Positions 36,403 to 44,172 of a stretch of DNA of 64,000 nt are shown here, one piece after another. The position numbers were made by a program, and so were the translations under genes. This stretch comes from Bacteroidota bacterium (GTDB lineage: Bacteria > Bacteroidota > Bacteroidia > Bacteroidales > JAGNHN01). Each line of letters starts with the position of its first letter. Position 1 is the first letter of the stretch. The stretch covers positions 1-64,000 of the forward strand of contig JAKLHK010000015.1 of assembly GCA_022710185.1 (NCBI GenBank). Reading direction: 5' to 3'. The notes beneath the pieces are model-generated. The model was not told the origin of the DNA, made no database searches, and saw only the letters and a list, made by a program, of their open reading frames with translations.

Positions 36403-37020
36403 GTGATCCCATCGCAACATAGGGAACCCTGGAATGCCCTGATCAGGGGATACTCCCGGCTCAGGCTGCACCTGCAGTTCGGACCGGTGCGCGTGCATGC
36501 CACCGGGGAGGCCCCAGCGGAAAGCGTCTTACTGGTCGGGAACCACTTCAGCTGGTGGGATGGTTTCTTCGCCCAGGAAGTCAACCGCCGGTTCTTTAAA
36601 AAACGCATGCATGTGATGATGCTGGAGGAACAGCTCAGGCCGCGGATGTTCCTGAGCTATGCCGGCGCCTTCTCCATCGCACCCGGAAAACGGAGCGCCC
36701 TGAATTCCCTGAACTACGCCAGCCAGCTCCTCAGGGATAAAGGACAGCTGGTGGTACTCTTCCCACAGGGTGAGTTGCAGCCGCTCTACCGCTTCCCCCT
36801 GGCATTCCAACAGGGTTGGCACCGCATACTGAAGGCTGAAGGAGTGGACGCGCCTTTGTGGTTCATGGCTACCCTGCCGGCCTTCGGCGATCGGCCCAGG
36901 GCTGGGGTGGATATCTTCATCCAGGCTGCACCGGAAGCGGTGCGCCCACACCCGGAGTACATTACCGGGGCCTACAACATTTTCCTTCAGCAATGTTTGC
37001 AGAAGTTGCCGCTGCTGTAA
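36403..37020 (+). CDS. PlsC-type acyltransferase (possible CruD-like carotenoid glycoside acyltransferase)
   Basis: A 205-residue lysophospholipid acyltransferase-family protein. The H-x4-D catalytic motif is NHFSWWDGFF (His at about residue 47) and the FPQGELQ motif (about 123-129) is the glycerol-phosphate-site equivalent. It starts with GTG two bases after the hydratase stop, and the GT2 start lies inside its last codons. In Chlorobi and Salinibacter-type pathways a CruD acyltransferase esterifies the sugar put on by a CruC transferase, so that role is inferred from context; a general lipid acyltransferase is the alternative. Confidence 0.75.
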   Translation: MIPSQHREPWNALIRGYSRLRLHLQFGPVRVHATGEAPAESVLLVGNHFSWWDGFFAQEVNRRFFKKRMHVMMLEEQLRPRMFLSYAGAFSIAPGKRSALNSLNYASQLLRDKGQLVVLFPQGELQPLYRFPLAFQQGWHRILKAEGVDAPLWFMATLPAFGDRPRAGVDIFIQAAPEAVRPHPEYITGAYNIFLQQCLQKLPLL

Positions 37021-38132
37021 TCCAGGGCTTAGCCTGGATCACCCTGGGATGGCTGCTGGTCCGCCTGGGGGTCGCCCTCGTCAATGCCCTTGGCAGGGTA
37101 CACCTGCCCCCGGCACCAGGCGGGGCCCAGAGGACGATCAGCGTGCTGATCCCCGCCCGGAATGAAGCCCGGCTGATCGGCGGTCTGCTGCAGAGGGTCC
37201 TCGCCATGGGGCCTGCCGTAATGGAAGTACTGGTTTACGACGATGGAAGCACCGATGCCACATGGGAGATCGTTTCCCGGATGCAGGGGGAGGATCCCAG
37301 GCTGAGGGGAATCCGTGGAGGCCCCCTCCCCGGCGGCTGGCTGGGGAAAAACCATGCCTGTCACCATCTGGCCCGGGAAGCCCGGGGCGACTACCTGCTG
37401 TTCCTGGATGCTGATGTGATCCCCGGGCCAACACTGGCGAGGGACCTGATCGATCGCGCCGTATCAAGGAACCTCGACCTCCTCTCCTTGTTCCCGGTGC
37501 AGGTAATGGAGAGCCAGGGAGAACGGAGGATCGTGTCCCTGATGAACTGGATATTGCTCAGCCTGCTCCCCTTGCCTGCCGTGGCCCGAAGCCGGAGGCC
37601 CTCGCTGGCTGCAGCCAACGGACAGTGCATGCTCTTTGCGGCCGAAACATACCGCCACAACACCTGGCATGCCCTGGTCAGGCAGGAGGCGGTGGAGGAT
37701 ATACAGATCGCCCGCAGCATGAAGCGCCGGGGCTACCGTATAGAGACCCTGCTGAGTGACGGCCAGATCGCCTGCCGCATGTACACTGGCTATGATGAGG
37801 CCCTGCAGGGTTTCGCCCGTAATATTCATCACTACTTCGGCGGGAATTATTGGACTATGGCCCTTTTTGGAATCCTCACCACCACCGGGCCATTCTGGGC
37901 CCTGGCCTTCATGGGTTGGATGGGTTTTGGGGCTTATTTGGCCGGGGCCCTGATGTTGCGCTGGGTCACCGCGCATACCAGCCGCCAGCCCGCCAGCAAG
38001 CAGGTCCTCTGGCATCCGCTGCTGCACCTGGGCATGCTGCAGGTGATGATGAAGGCTTGGAACTCAGGCCGGAAAGGATCGCTGCTATGGAAAGGGCGTA
38101 CCCTGGGAGAAGGGCTGAACGGAAATCCCTAA
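36993..38132 (+). CDS. GT2 glycosyltransferase (possible CruC-like carotenoid glycosyltransferase)
   Basis: A 379-residue membrane-associated family 2 glycosyltransferase. N-terminal helix (about 8-25), then SVLIPARNEARLIGGLL, VYDDGSTDATWEIV (nucleotide binding), FLDADV (the DxD-like metal site) and EDIQIARSMKRRGYR (the ED catalytic motif), with two C-terminal membrane segments. The ATG at 36993 overlaps the acyltransferase gene by 28 bases; an upstream reading is out of frame with any family similarity. In this setting it probably glycosylates a hydroxylated carotenoid. The donor sugar cannot be told. Confidence 0.8.
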   Translation: MFAEVAAAVIQGLAWITLGWLLVRLGVALVNALGRVHLPPAPGGAQRTISVLIPARNEARLIGGLLQRVLAMGPAVMEVLVYDDGSTDATWEIVSRMQGEDPRLRGIRGGPLPGGWLGKNHACHHLAREARGDYLLFLDADVIPGPTLARDLIDRAVSRNLDLLSLFPVQVMESQGERRIVSLMNWILLSLLPLPAVARSRRPSLAAANGQCMLFAAETYRHNTWHALVRQEAVEDIQIARSMKRRGYRIETLLSDGQIACRMYTGYDEALQGFARNIHHYFGGNYWTMALFGILTTTGPFWALAFMGWMGFGAYLAGALMLRWVTAHTSRQPASKQVLWHPLLHLGMLQVMMKAWNSGRKGSLLWKGRTLGEGLNGNP

Positions 38133-38141
38133 TTTCACCCC

Positions 38142-38876
38142 ATGGAATGGAATTCCCGTACCCGCCTGCTTATCGGAGATCCCGGCCTGGAACGCCTGAG
38201 GAAAAGCCATGTCCTGGTAGCCGGTCTGGGCGGCGTAGGCTCTGCCCTGGCCGAAAGCCTTTGCCGGGCCGGTGTAGGCGAGCTCACCCTTATCGACGGG
38301 GACACCATACAGGAAAGCAACCTCAACCGCCAGCTCATCGCCCTGCGCAGCAGGCTGGGCCAGCCCAAGGCGCAAGCCCTGGCGGAAAGGCTGCACGATA
38401 TCAACCCTGACCTCAGGGCCCACGTCTATACCGAGTTCATCCGCGACGAGCGTTCAGCCGAGCTGCTGGCTCAACCCTATGACTATGTGGCTGATGCCAT
38501 CGACACCCTTTCCCCCAAGCTGCACTTCATCCGTCTGGCCCTCGAAAATGGGCAGCGTCTGGTAAGCTCCATGGGCGCCGGGGGGAAGATAGACCCCACC
38601 CAGCTGAGGATCGCCCCGATTGAGGAATCCCACGGCTGCCGCCTGGCCTTCATCGTACGCAAGAAACTGCACCGCATGGGCATTCGGCAGGGCTTTACCG
38701 TGGTGTTCTCCCCTGAGCCCGTCCCACCTGAAGCCATGATGGCCGTCGACGAACAGAACAAGAAGACCAGGGTGGGCACCATCAGCTATATGCCCCCCCT
38801 CTTCGGTGGTTTCATGGCCTCCGTCATTCTTCGATACCTTATCCAGGAGTTGAACCCAGGAAAACCAAGCCTATGA
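38142..38876 (+). CDS. tcdA: ThiF-family tRNA threonylcarbamoyladenosine dehydratase (TcdA-like)
   Basis: A 244-residue E1-like adenylyltransferase. The ATP-binding VAGLGGVGSALAESLCRAGVG (residues 27-47), LTLIDGDTIQESNLNRQ and KAQALAERLHDINP match TcdA/CsdL, which cyclises the t6A37 base of tRNAs to ct6A. There is no C-terminal rhodanese domain, as expected for TcdA. It lies 9 bases after the GT2 gene and overlaps phzF by four bases, so a tRNA-modification gene is embedded in the carotenoid operon. MoeB/ThiF is less likely because the MoeB zinc CxxC motifs are absent. Confidence 0.85.
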   Translation: MEWNSRTRLLIGDPGLERLRKSHVLVAGLGGVGSALAESLCRAGVGELTLIDGDTIQESNLNRQLIALRSRLGQPKAQALAERLHDINPDLRAHVYTEFIRDERSAELLAQPYDYVADAIDTLSPKLHFIRLALENGQRLVSSMGAGGKIDPTQLRIAPIEESHGCRLAFIVRKKLHRMGIRQGFTVVFSPEPVPPEAMMAVDEQNKKTRVGTISYMPPLFGGFMASVILRYLIQELNPGKPSL

Positions 38877-39655
38877 ACATCCCCATCTTTCAGGTTGATG
38901 CATTCTCCGGTTGCCTCTTCAAGGGCAATCCTGCGGCCGTTTGCTTCCTAAAGGAGTGGATCCCCGATGCCCTCATGCAGAAGATCGCCAGGGAGAACAA
39001 CCTTAGCGAAACGGCTTTCTTCGTGGAGAGCGGCAACCGCTTTCACATCCGCTGGTTCACCCCCTACAGCGAGATCGAACTGTGCGGGCACGCCACGCTG
39101 GCCACAGCCCATGTCCTGTACCACCACCTGGGCTATGGGGAACGCAGCATCCATTTCCATTCGGCTTCCGGCGAGCTGACCGTAAGCCGGTCCGGCCCCC
39201 TCATTGTCCTCGATTTCCCTGCCCGGCCCGCAGCCCCGGCCGAAGCACCAGTGGAGCTCATCGAAGCCCTGGGCGAGGAACCCCTGGAAGTATACCTGGG
39301 ACGGGATTATATGCTGGTCTATGAACACGAGCGCATCGTCGCCGGCCTCCAGCCTGACTTTCGCCAACTGGCGCGCCACGCAGCACACGGGGTCATCGTG
39401 ACCGCCCCGGGGGAGAATTCCGATTTTGTCAGCCGCTTCTTCGCCCCGGCCATTGGGATCAATGAAGACCCCGTGACCGGATCATCCCATACCGTGCTCA
39501 TACCCTATTGGTCGGAGCGCCTGGGATGGAAGGACCTCAGTGCACTCCAACTCTCGGATAGGGGAGGGGAGCTGTTCTGTGAAGACCTGGGCGAACGTGT
39601 CCTCATAAAAGGACGCGCAGTCACCTTCATGAAAGGCGAGATCCTGATGGGATGA
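38873..39655 (+). CDS. PhzF family isomerase/epimerase
   Basis: A 260-residue PhzF-like protein of the diaminopimelate-epimerase fold. It begins with the family's PIFQVDAFSGCLFKGNPAAVCFL, has the catalytic-Glu segment NNLSETAFFVESG (Glu near 46) and ends with the NEDPVTGSSHTVLIPYW motif. Real substrates of most PhzF homologues are unknown, and no phenazine genes are present. It overlaps tcdA by four bases (ATGA) and the cyclase by four bases. A link to carotenoid synthesis is not expected from known chemistry. Confidence 0.88.
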   Translation: MNIPIFQVDAFSGCLFKGNPAAVCFLKEWIPDALMQKIARENNLSETAFFVESGNRFHIRWFTPYSEIELCGHATLATAHVLYHHLGYGERSIHFHSASGELTVSRSGPLIVLDFPARPAAPAEAPVELIEALGEEPLEVYLGRDYMLVYEHERIVAGLQPDFRQLARHAAHGVIVTAPGENSDFVSRFFAPAIGINEDPVTGSSHTVLIPYWSERLGWKDLSALQLSDRGGELFCEDLGERVLIKGRAVTFMKGEILMG

Positions 39656-40821
39656 ATATGGGAAAGCTGATGGACACCGACCTCCTGTTCGCCGGCGGCG
39701 GACTCTCCGGCCTTAGCCTGGCCTGGCATATCGAAACGGCCATGCCCGGACGCTACCGCATGATCATCGTCGACCGCGAGGCCCGCGTAGGCGACGACCG
39801 TACGTGGTGCTTTTGGGAAAAAGGCGAAGGCCCCTTCCAGGCTGCGGTGATCAAGCAATGGGACCGTCTTAAGGTGCTGGGCCCTGACTGGGAACGCATC
39901 CTGGATATTCCTCCCTATGCCTACCGCATGATCCGCTCCTCCGCCTTCTATGCTCTCGTCCGCGAAGGCCTGGCCGCGGCCCCGGGGATACAGTTCCTGA
40001 CCGCGGACATCCTCGGCCTGGAGAGCGAAAAGGATTCCGCAGTGCTCAGGTCCAGCATCGGAAACCTCCGCGGACGCTGGCTGTTCAACAGCGCCCTCCG
40101 CCCTGATATCCCGGCCCGGAGGACCCGCACCCTCCTGCAGCATTTCAAAGGCTACTTCCTCACCATGCCGCGTTCCACCTTCGATCCCGATGTTCCCCAC
40201 TTCATGGATTTCAGGGTGGAGCAGGGGAAGGATGTGCGCTTCGTGTATGTCCTCCCAATTACAGAGACCCGGGCCCTGGCCGAATTCACCGTGTTCTCCC
40301 CCAGGGTCTGGGAGCAGCAGGAGTATCACAATACCCTTCAGGACTATCTGGGAAATATCCTGGGAATCAAGGACTATGTCGTAGATGAAGAAGAGTTCGG
40401 GGTGATCCCCATGACCGATCACCCGCATCCCCTTCGCACCGGCCGGCGAATTCTCAACCTCGGGACCGCCGGGGGCAGGACCAAGGCCTCCACCGGCTTC
40501 ACCTTCGTCAACGTGCAGCGTCATTCCGCAGCGGTGGCACTCAGCCTTCAAAGCAAAGGGCACCCCTTCGCCAGGATGCCCTTATGCCATAAACGCTATT
40601 CGCTGTATGATGCTATCCTTCTGGATGTGCTGACCCGCAACCTTTATCCGGGACGGGATATCTTCAGCCATATGTTCCTCCGCAATGCACCGGTTACCGT
40701 ATTCGATTTCCTTGGGGAACAAAGCCGGTTCCATCAGGAACTGCAACTTTTTGCTTCCTTTCCCCAGGGGCCCTTCGTTCGGGCTTTCCTCCGCGTGGCC
40801 CGCCACCGGCTGGGCCTATGA
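39652..40821 (+). CDS. crtY: Lycopene beta-cyclase family protein
   Basis: A 389-residue flavin-binding lycopene cyclase-type protein. LLFAGGGLSGLSLAWHI is the dinucleotide motif; GDDRTWCFWE (about residues 44-53) and the GTAGGRTKASTGFTFVNVQRHS block are diagnostic of CrtY. It would close a beta-ionone ring at one or both ends of the C40 chain. With CruF-type hydration at the other end this predicts a monocyclic gamma-carotene-derived glycoside. ATGs at 39652, 39658 and 39670 are all possible; the first overlaps phzF as ATGA. Its last six bases overlap the convergent Arc-like gene. Confidence 0.88.
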   Translation: MNMGKLMDTDLLFAGGGLSGLSLAWHIETAMPGRYRMIIVDREARVGDDRTWCFWEKGEGPFQAAVIKQWDRLKVLGPDWERILDIPPYAYRMIRSSAFYALVREGLAAAPGIQFLTADILGLESEKDSAVLRSSIGNLRGRWLFNSALRPDIPARRTRTLLQHFKGYFLTMPRSTFDPDVPHFMDFRVEQGKDVRFVYVLPITETRALAEFTVFSPRVWEQQEYHNTLQDYLGNILGIKDYVVDEEEFGVIPMTDHPHPLRTGRRILNLGTAGGRTKASTGFTFVNVQRHSAAVALSLQSKGHPFARMPLCHKRYSLYDAILLDVLTRNLYPGRDIFSHMFLRNAPVTVFDFLGEQSRFHQELQLFASFPQGPFVRAFLRVARHRLGL

Positions 40822-40989
40822 GCGGGGATCCTTGGGTGTTTTCGGAAAACGTCCCGCCTCCTTCAGCGCACGGTCCACAATCCACTCGATCTGCCCGTTT
40901 ACGCTGCGGAACTCGTCCGCCGCCCACTTCTCCAACGCCTCCAGCAGTCGGGGATCTATTCTCAATGCAAAGGAACGCTTCTTGGTCAT
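40816..40989 (-). CDS. Arc-family ribbon-helix-helix DNA-binding protein
   Basis: A 57-residue Arc-like protein. The ribbon is KRSFALRIDP and the two helices are RLLEALEKWAADEF and VNGQIEWIVDRALKEAG, matching the ribbon-helix-helix fold; a Pro/Lys tail follows. Start at 40989 (MTKKRSFALRI) is set by the family; the upstream extension lies in the SPFH gene. It starts two bases after the SPFH gene ends, and this SPFH-Arc pairing recurs in Bacteroidota. Function of the pair is unknown; the small protein may bind DNA or may help SPFH assembly. Confidence 0.85.
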   Translation of the reverse strand: MTKKRSFALRIDPRLLEALEKWAADEFRSVNGQIEWIVDRALKEAGRFPKTPKDPRS

Positions 40990-40991
40990 GC

Positions 40992-41846
40992 TCAGTGGTG
41001 CAGGGTACCCGTATTGACCACGGGCGCAGCATCCTTGTCGGAGCATAGCACCACCATCAGGTTGCTCACCATGGCCGCCTTCTTGTCGTCGTCCAGTTCA
41101 ATGATGTTCTTCATCGAAAGCTGCTGCAGGGCCATCTCTACCATACCCACGGCCCCTTCCACGATCTTTACCCTGGCCGCAACGATGGCCGATGCCTGCT
41201 GCCGCCTCAGCATGGCACTGGCTATTTCCGAGGCGTAGGCCAGGTAACTGATCCTGGCTTCCAATACCTTGATGCCCGCAATCGCCAGGCGTTCCTCCAG
41301 CTCTTCTTCCAATACGGCGTTCACTTCCTCTCCCCCGGAGCGCAGGGTGATCTCGGCCCCTTCGTCATCAAAATTATCATAGGGGTAGTGCCCCGCCAGC
41401 TTGCGGATCGCCGCCTCGCTCTGGATGTTGACAAAATGTACATAGTCGTCCACCTCAAAGGCCGCCTTGAAGGTGTTCTCCACCTTCCATACCAGCACAA
41501 TGCCGATCATGATCGGGTTGCCTACCTTGTCGTTCACCTTGATGGGCTCGTTGTCGATGTTGCGCGCACGCAGCGAGACCTTCTTGCGCGTGAAAAAGGG
41601 ATTGACCCAGAAGAACCCGTTCTTCTTGATGGTGCCCTTGTATGCCCCGAACAGCACCAGCACGCTCGATTCGTTGGGGTTAACCACCACCATGCCCGGC
41701 ATCAGGAAGACTCCGGCCGCCAGCACTGGGATAAGCCATAGCCACTCGCGCGCGGCCAGCCCCCATATCGATAGGCCAACCAGGGCCAGGGACAGCAACA
41801 GGAAAGGATAGCCCGATAAGGCAGAATAGCTCTTTTCTTCTTTCAT
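40992..41846 (-). CDS. SPFH (band 7/slipin) domain membrane protein
   Basis: A 284-residue stomatin/prohibitin/flotillin-type protein. Two hydrophobic stretches near the N-terminus (about 10-28 and 32-50) anchor it, followed by VVNPNESSVLVLFGAYKGT, LRARNIDNEPIKVNDKVGNPIMIGIVLVWKVENT and the AAIRKLAGHYP segment of the SPFH domain, then a helical region (YASEIASAMLRRQQASAIVAARVKIVEGAVGMVEMALQQL). Such proteins oligomerise in membranes and organise microdomains or chaperone proteases. A well-formed promoter lies just upstream. Confidence 0.92.
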   Translation of the reverse strand: MKEEKSYSALSGYPFLLLSLALVGLSIWGLAAREWLWLIPVLAAGVFLMPGMVVVNPNESSVLVLFGAYKGTIKKNGFFWVNPFFTRKKVSLRARNIDNEPIKVNDKVGNPIMIGIVLVWKVENTFKAAFEVDDYVHFVNIQSEAAIRKLAGHYPYDNFDDEGAEITLRSGGEEVNAVLEEELEERLAIAGIKVLEARISYLAYASEIASAMLRRQQASAIVAARVKIVEGAVGMVEMALQQLSMKNIIELDDDKKAAMVSNLMVVLCSDKDAAPVVNTGTLHH

Positions 41847-41868
41847 GATTGATATTGTTATGATATCA

Positions 41869-41898
41869 CAAAGATACTAATATAAATCACGAAGTCAA
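41869..41898 (-). promoter_or_regulatory. Bacteroidota sigma-A promoter of the SPFH gene
   Basis: On the minus strand TTG (41896-41898), a 19-base spacer and TATCTTTG (41869-41876) match the -33/-7 consensus with correct spacing. The box ends 22 bases before the SPFH ATG. This is the best-formed promoter seen in the window. Confidence 0.75.
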
Positions 41899-41931
41899 GT
41901 GTTTTCGTTCGCATGTACCAAAACGAAATAC

Positions 41932-41939
41932 TACCTTTG
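41932..41939 (+). promoter_or_regulatory. -7 box (TACCTTTG) of the divergent outer-membrane gene
   Basis: TACCTTTG lies 27 bases before the ATG at 41967. The -33 position holds only TTTTCGTTC, a poor match. Together with the SPFH promoter it forms a divergent pair in a 120-base gap. Confidence 0.55.
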
Positions 41940-41966
41940 TTGTCGCGCGTACGCGCTGCCAAGTCC

Positions 41967-42842
41967 ATGTTACTGATCAGAAACTCTTCCGTGCTGACCT
42001 GCCTGCTGGCCCTCTGGCTCTCCGGGGCCCTGGGAATCGCACAGTACAACCCTTTTCAGAGCATCAAGGAATTTGATGAGAAGAGCAGCAAGCCCCAGAC
42101 CTATGATACAGTGGAGGTAAATGACCTCATCATGGCCCAGGAACTGGCGCTGCGTCGCTCCATGGCCCGGGATTCTGCCTGGAGCGCTGACCGGCATCGC
42201 CCTTCGGTTTTCATGAGGGTAGGTATGATCACCGGTCCGGGCAAGGCCAGGATGGAGTTCAACACCTTATACGATGAGCGGGTGACCCACCGTCGTTACG
42301 AGGCCGATATCTTTTCCTCATGGGCGCTCGGACTGGAGGCCGGGTTGCGGTACAAGGGATGGGCCGCAGGGGTGGTGCTGGGTTCCGGCATCATGATGTA
42401 TTCCGATTACCTGGAGTACTATACCCGCATTGACCCCAACAGCGGACAGGAGATCACCAACTACACCACGCATGGCGACTGGCCTTCGGGCCGGCTGTCC
42501 TATGGCGCCTTTGCGGAATATGGCTTCCGGCTGAGCCGCGACCTACGGCTCTCGCTGTTCGGGCAGTACAGCAGGTACAGGATACGCGGCGACCATTACT
42601 TCATCCGCTCCATCCCCCGCAGCGTGGCCGGCACCTTTACCGACACCTGGATGGCTGCCGCCGGAACCCGGCTGCGCTTCCTGACCGGGAACCGCCACGC
42701 CCTCTACCTCAGCTTCGCCTACCAGTCGTCCTGGTTCAATGCCCTGCCCTATTTCGATGATGCCGACCCTGGGTCCTATGAGATGTCCTTCAACCAATAC
42801 CTCCTCGGGCTGGGTTTCGAGTTCCTGCCCTTCAAGAAATGA
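41967..42842 (+). CDS. Uncharacterised exported protein, probable outer-membrane barrel
   Basis: A 291-residue protein with a signal peptide (VLTCLLALWLSGALGIAQ, cleavage near 24). A charged N-terminal region (about 30-70, with TVEVNDLIMAQELALRRSMARDSAW) precedes strand-rich sequence: SVFMRVGMITG, WALGLEAGLRYKGWAAGVVLGSGIMM, AFAEYGFRLSRDLRLSLFGQYSRYRI and YLLGLGFEFLPFKK at the C-terminus. The final strand resembles an outer-membrane insertion signal. Family not recognised. The ATG at 41967 is chosen for the signal peptide and its distance from the TACCTTTG box; an upstream ATG at 41913 lies before that box. Confidence 0.7.
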   Translation: MLLIRNSSVLTCLLALWLSGALGIAQYNPFQSIKEFDEKSSKPQTYDTVEVNDLIMAQELALRRSMARDSAWSADRHRPSVFMRVGMITGPGKARMEFNTLYDERVTHRRYEADIFSSWALGLEAGLRYKGWAAGVVLGSGIMMYSDYLEYYTRIDPNSGQEITNYTTHGDWPSGRLSYGAFAEYGFRLSRDLRLSLFGQYSRYRIRGDHYFIRSIPRSVAGTFTDTWMAAAGTRLRFLTGNRHALYLSFAYQSSWFNALPYFDDADPGSYEMSFNQYLLGLGFEFLPFKK

Positions 42843-42874
42843 GCCCATCCTGGGCTTTTCGCCTTGCTTTTTCC

Positions 42875-42882
42875 TATTTTTG
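42875..42882 (+). promoter_or_regulatory. -7 box (TATTTTTG) of the flavodoxin gene
   Basis: TATTTTTG matches TAnnTTTG, 28 bases before the flavodoxin ATG. It follows a short GCCCA/TGGGC hairpin with TTTT at 42843-42859 that may weakly end the preceding transcript. Confidence 0.5.
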
Positions 42883-42910
42883 ACCCCTGATCCCTTTACA
42901 CTCCACCATT

Positions 42911-43435
42911 ATGAAGAAAAGCCTGCTGATCTATTGGCCCAAGGGCGGGAACGTTGACCGCGCAGCCCATCGTATTGCCTCAAGCTTTGGCGGGGTTACC
43001 CTCCAGCTGGTCAGCGACGTGGACATCAGCACCCTGGCCGGCTACGATCTCATCATCCTGGGCGGCTCCACCGTAGGTGCCGAAAACTGGGAGGAAGCCG
43101 TGGAAAGCAATGCCTGGGGCCCCTTTTTCCACACCATGGAAAAGCAGGGCCTGAGGCTCGACCATACCTATGTGGCCTTCTTCGGGCTGGGCGACCATGT
43201 CCTCTATCCTGATCATTTCGTGGATGGACTGGGCCTGCTCTATGAAGAGTTCAGCAAGTTCGGCGCACGCCTGATCGGCCGTTGGCCGGCCAAAGGATAT
43301 GACTTCACCGGCTCCCTGGGCCTCGACGGCGATATGTTCGTTGGGCTGGCCCTGGACGAAGACCATCAGCCGGAGCTCACCGGCGGGCGCATCGACGCCT
43401 GGGTGGCCGGCCTGAAACAGGAGATGGGAGGGTGA
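42911..43435 (+). CDS. fldA: Flavodoxin
   Basis: A 174-residue FMN-binding electron carrier. The first loop, LLIYWPKGGNVDRAAHRIA, is the Bacteroidota-type variant of the flavodoxin phosphate loop rather than the usual T-x-T-G-x-T. The LIILGGSTVGAENWEEAVE (about 51-69) and YVAFFGLGDHVLYPDHFVDGLGLLYEEF blocks are the two flavin-contacting loops. It would replace ferredoxin under iron limitation and could serve the KorAB oxidoreductase encoded about 10 kb away, which is inference. It converges with the ompH genes across a bidirectional terminator. Confidence 0.85.
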   Translation: MKKSLLIYWPKGGNVDRAAHRIASSFGGVTLQLVSDVDISTLAGYDLIILGGSTVGAENWEEAVESNAWGPFFHTMEKQGLRLDHTYVAFFGLGDHVLYPDHFVDGLGLLYEEFSKFGARLIGRWPAKGYDFTGSLGLDGDMFVGLALDEDHQPELTGGRIDAWVAGLKQEMGG

Positions 43436-43550
43436 CGATTGATTATTTTTGGTTGATGGCTCAAAATGCCAGACTACCATAAACCATTATTGAAAGCGAG
43501 TAATCTTTCGTCAGGTTTAGGGATTATTCCATCCAAAATCAGTGCAAATA

Positions 43551-43587
43551 AAAAGGGGCTGTCCGCATCGGGCAGCCCCTCTTTTTT
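43551..43587. terminator. Bidirectional rho-independent terminator
   Basis: AGGGGCTGTCC pairs with GGGCAGCCCCT (11 pairs, one G-U) around a short loop. Six Ts follow on the plus strand and an A-rich run precedes it (AAATAAAAA), so it can end both flavodoxin and the convergent ompH transcript. Confidence 0.9.
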
Positions 43588-43598
43588 CAGGGAAACGC

Positions 43599-44114
43599 TT
43601 ACTGTATCCCCAGTTTCTTCTTCACCAGGGGCATAATGTCCTCCCCACCTTCATTGTACAGCAGCAGGCCTTCGCTGGCATTGAAGATATAGGTGAATCC
43701 GCCTTCCTTGGCCACTTCGTTTATGGCCGCGCGGGCCTTGTCGATCAATGGCTTGGTCAGTGCCTCTTCCTTGGCGTTGAGGTCCTGCTGGGCCGACATC
43801 TGGAACGCCTCGATGCGTGCCTGAAGGTCCTGGATCTCCTGTTCCTTGATCTTCTTGATCACGGCCGAAAAAGTAGCCATGTTGTTCTGATAGTCGGTGT
43901 ACTTGTTCTCGAGCTCTGCCTGCATGGCGGTGAGGGTGGTCCTCAACTCGGTGGCATAGGTCTCGTAGTTCTTCTGTATGGTGTCCTGACCGGGCATCAC
44001 GCTGTACAGCTCGGCAAAATTGATGTGACCGAACTTGGGGGCCTTCTGGGCCATCAGGGGGGCCGTACCGGACATGAGGGCGAACAGGACGAGGATCTTC
44101 AGGGTTTGCTTCAT
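43599..44114 (-). CDS. OmpH/Skp family periplasmic chaperone (second copy)
   Basis: A 171-residue Skp-like protein. Signal peptide LKILVLFALMSGTAPLMA; the mature part starts KFGHINFAELYSVMPGQDTIQ, the usual OmpH opening, followed by a long charged helix (TALRTTLTAMQAELENKYTDYQ ... IKEQEIQDLQARIEAF) and a C-terminal ...FTYIFNASEGLLLYNEGGEDIMPLVKKKLG. It would hold unfolded outer-membrane proteins for BamA. It follows a similar gene by 58 bases and has its own TACCTTTG box. Start at 44114 gives a proper signal peptide. Confidence 0.92.
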   Translation of the reverse strand: MKQTLKILVLFALMSGTAPLMAQKAPKFGHINFAELYSVMPGQDTIQKNYETYATELRTTLTAMQAELENKYTDYQNNMATFSAVIKKIKEQEIQDLQARIEAFQMSAQQDLNAKEEALTKPLIDKARAAINEVAKEGGFTYIFNASEGLLLYNEGGEDIMPLVKKKLGIQ

Positions 44115-44135
44115 TGCAGCGGGATTTGTTGGGTG

Positions 44136-44143
44136 CAAAGGTA
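44136..44143 (-). promoter_or_regulatory. -7 box (TACCTTTG) of the second ompH gene
   Basis: TACCTTTG on the minus strand, 22 bases before the ATG at 44114. It suggests the second ompH has its own transcript within the bamA cluster. No good -33 element. Confidence 0.5.
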
Positions 44144-44172
44144 GGGATTATCCTTTATGGAAAGGACTGATA

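Noticed and set aside
38142-39655. Phenazine or thiamine/molybdopterin pathway suggested by the PhzF-like and ThiF-like genes
   Set aside because: No other phenazine, thi or moa genes are present; the ThiF protein fits TcdA better and PhzF homologues rarely make phenazines.
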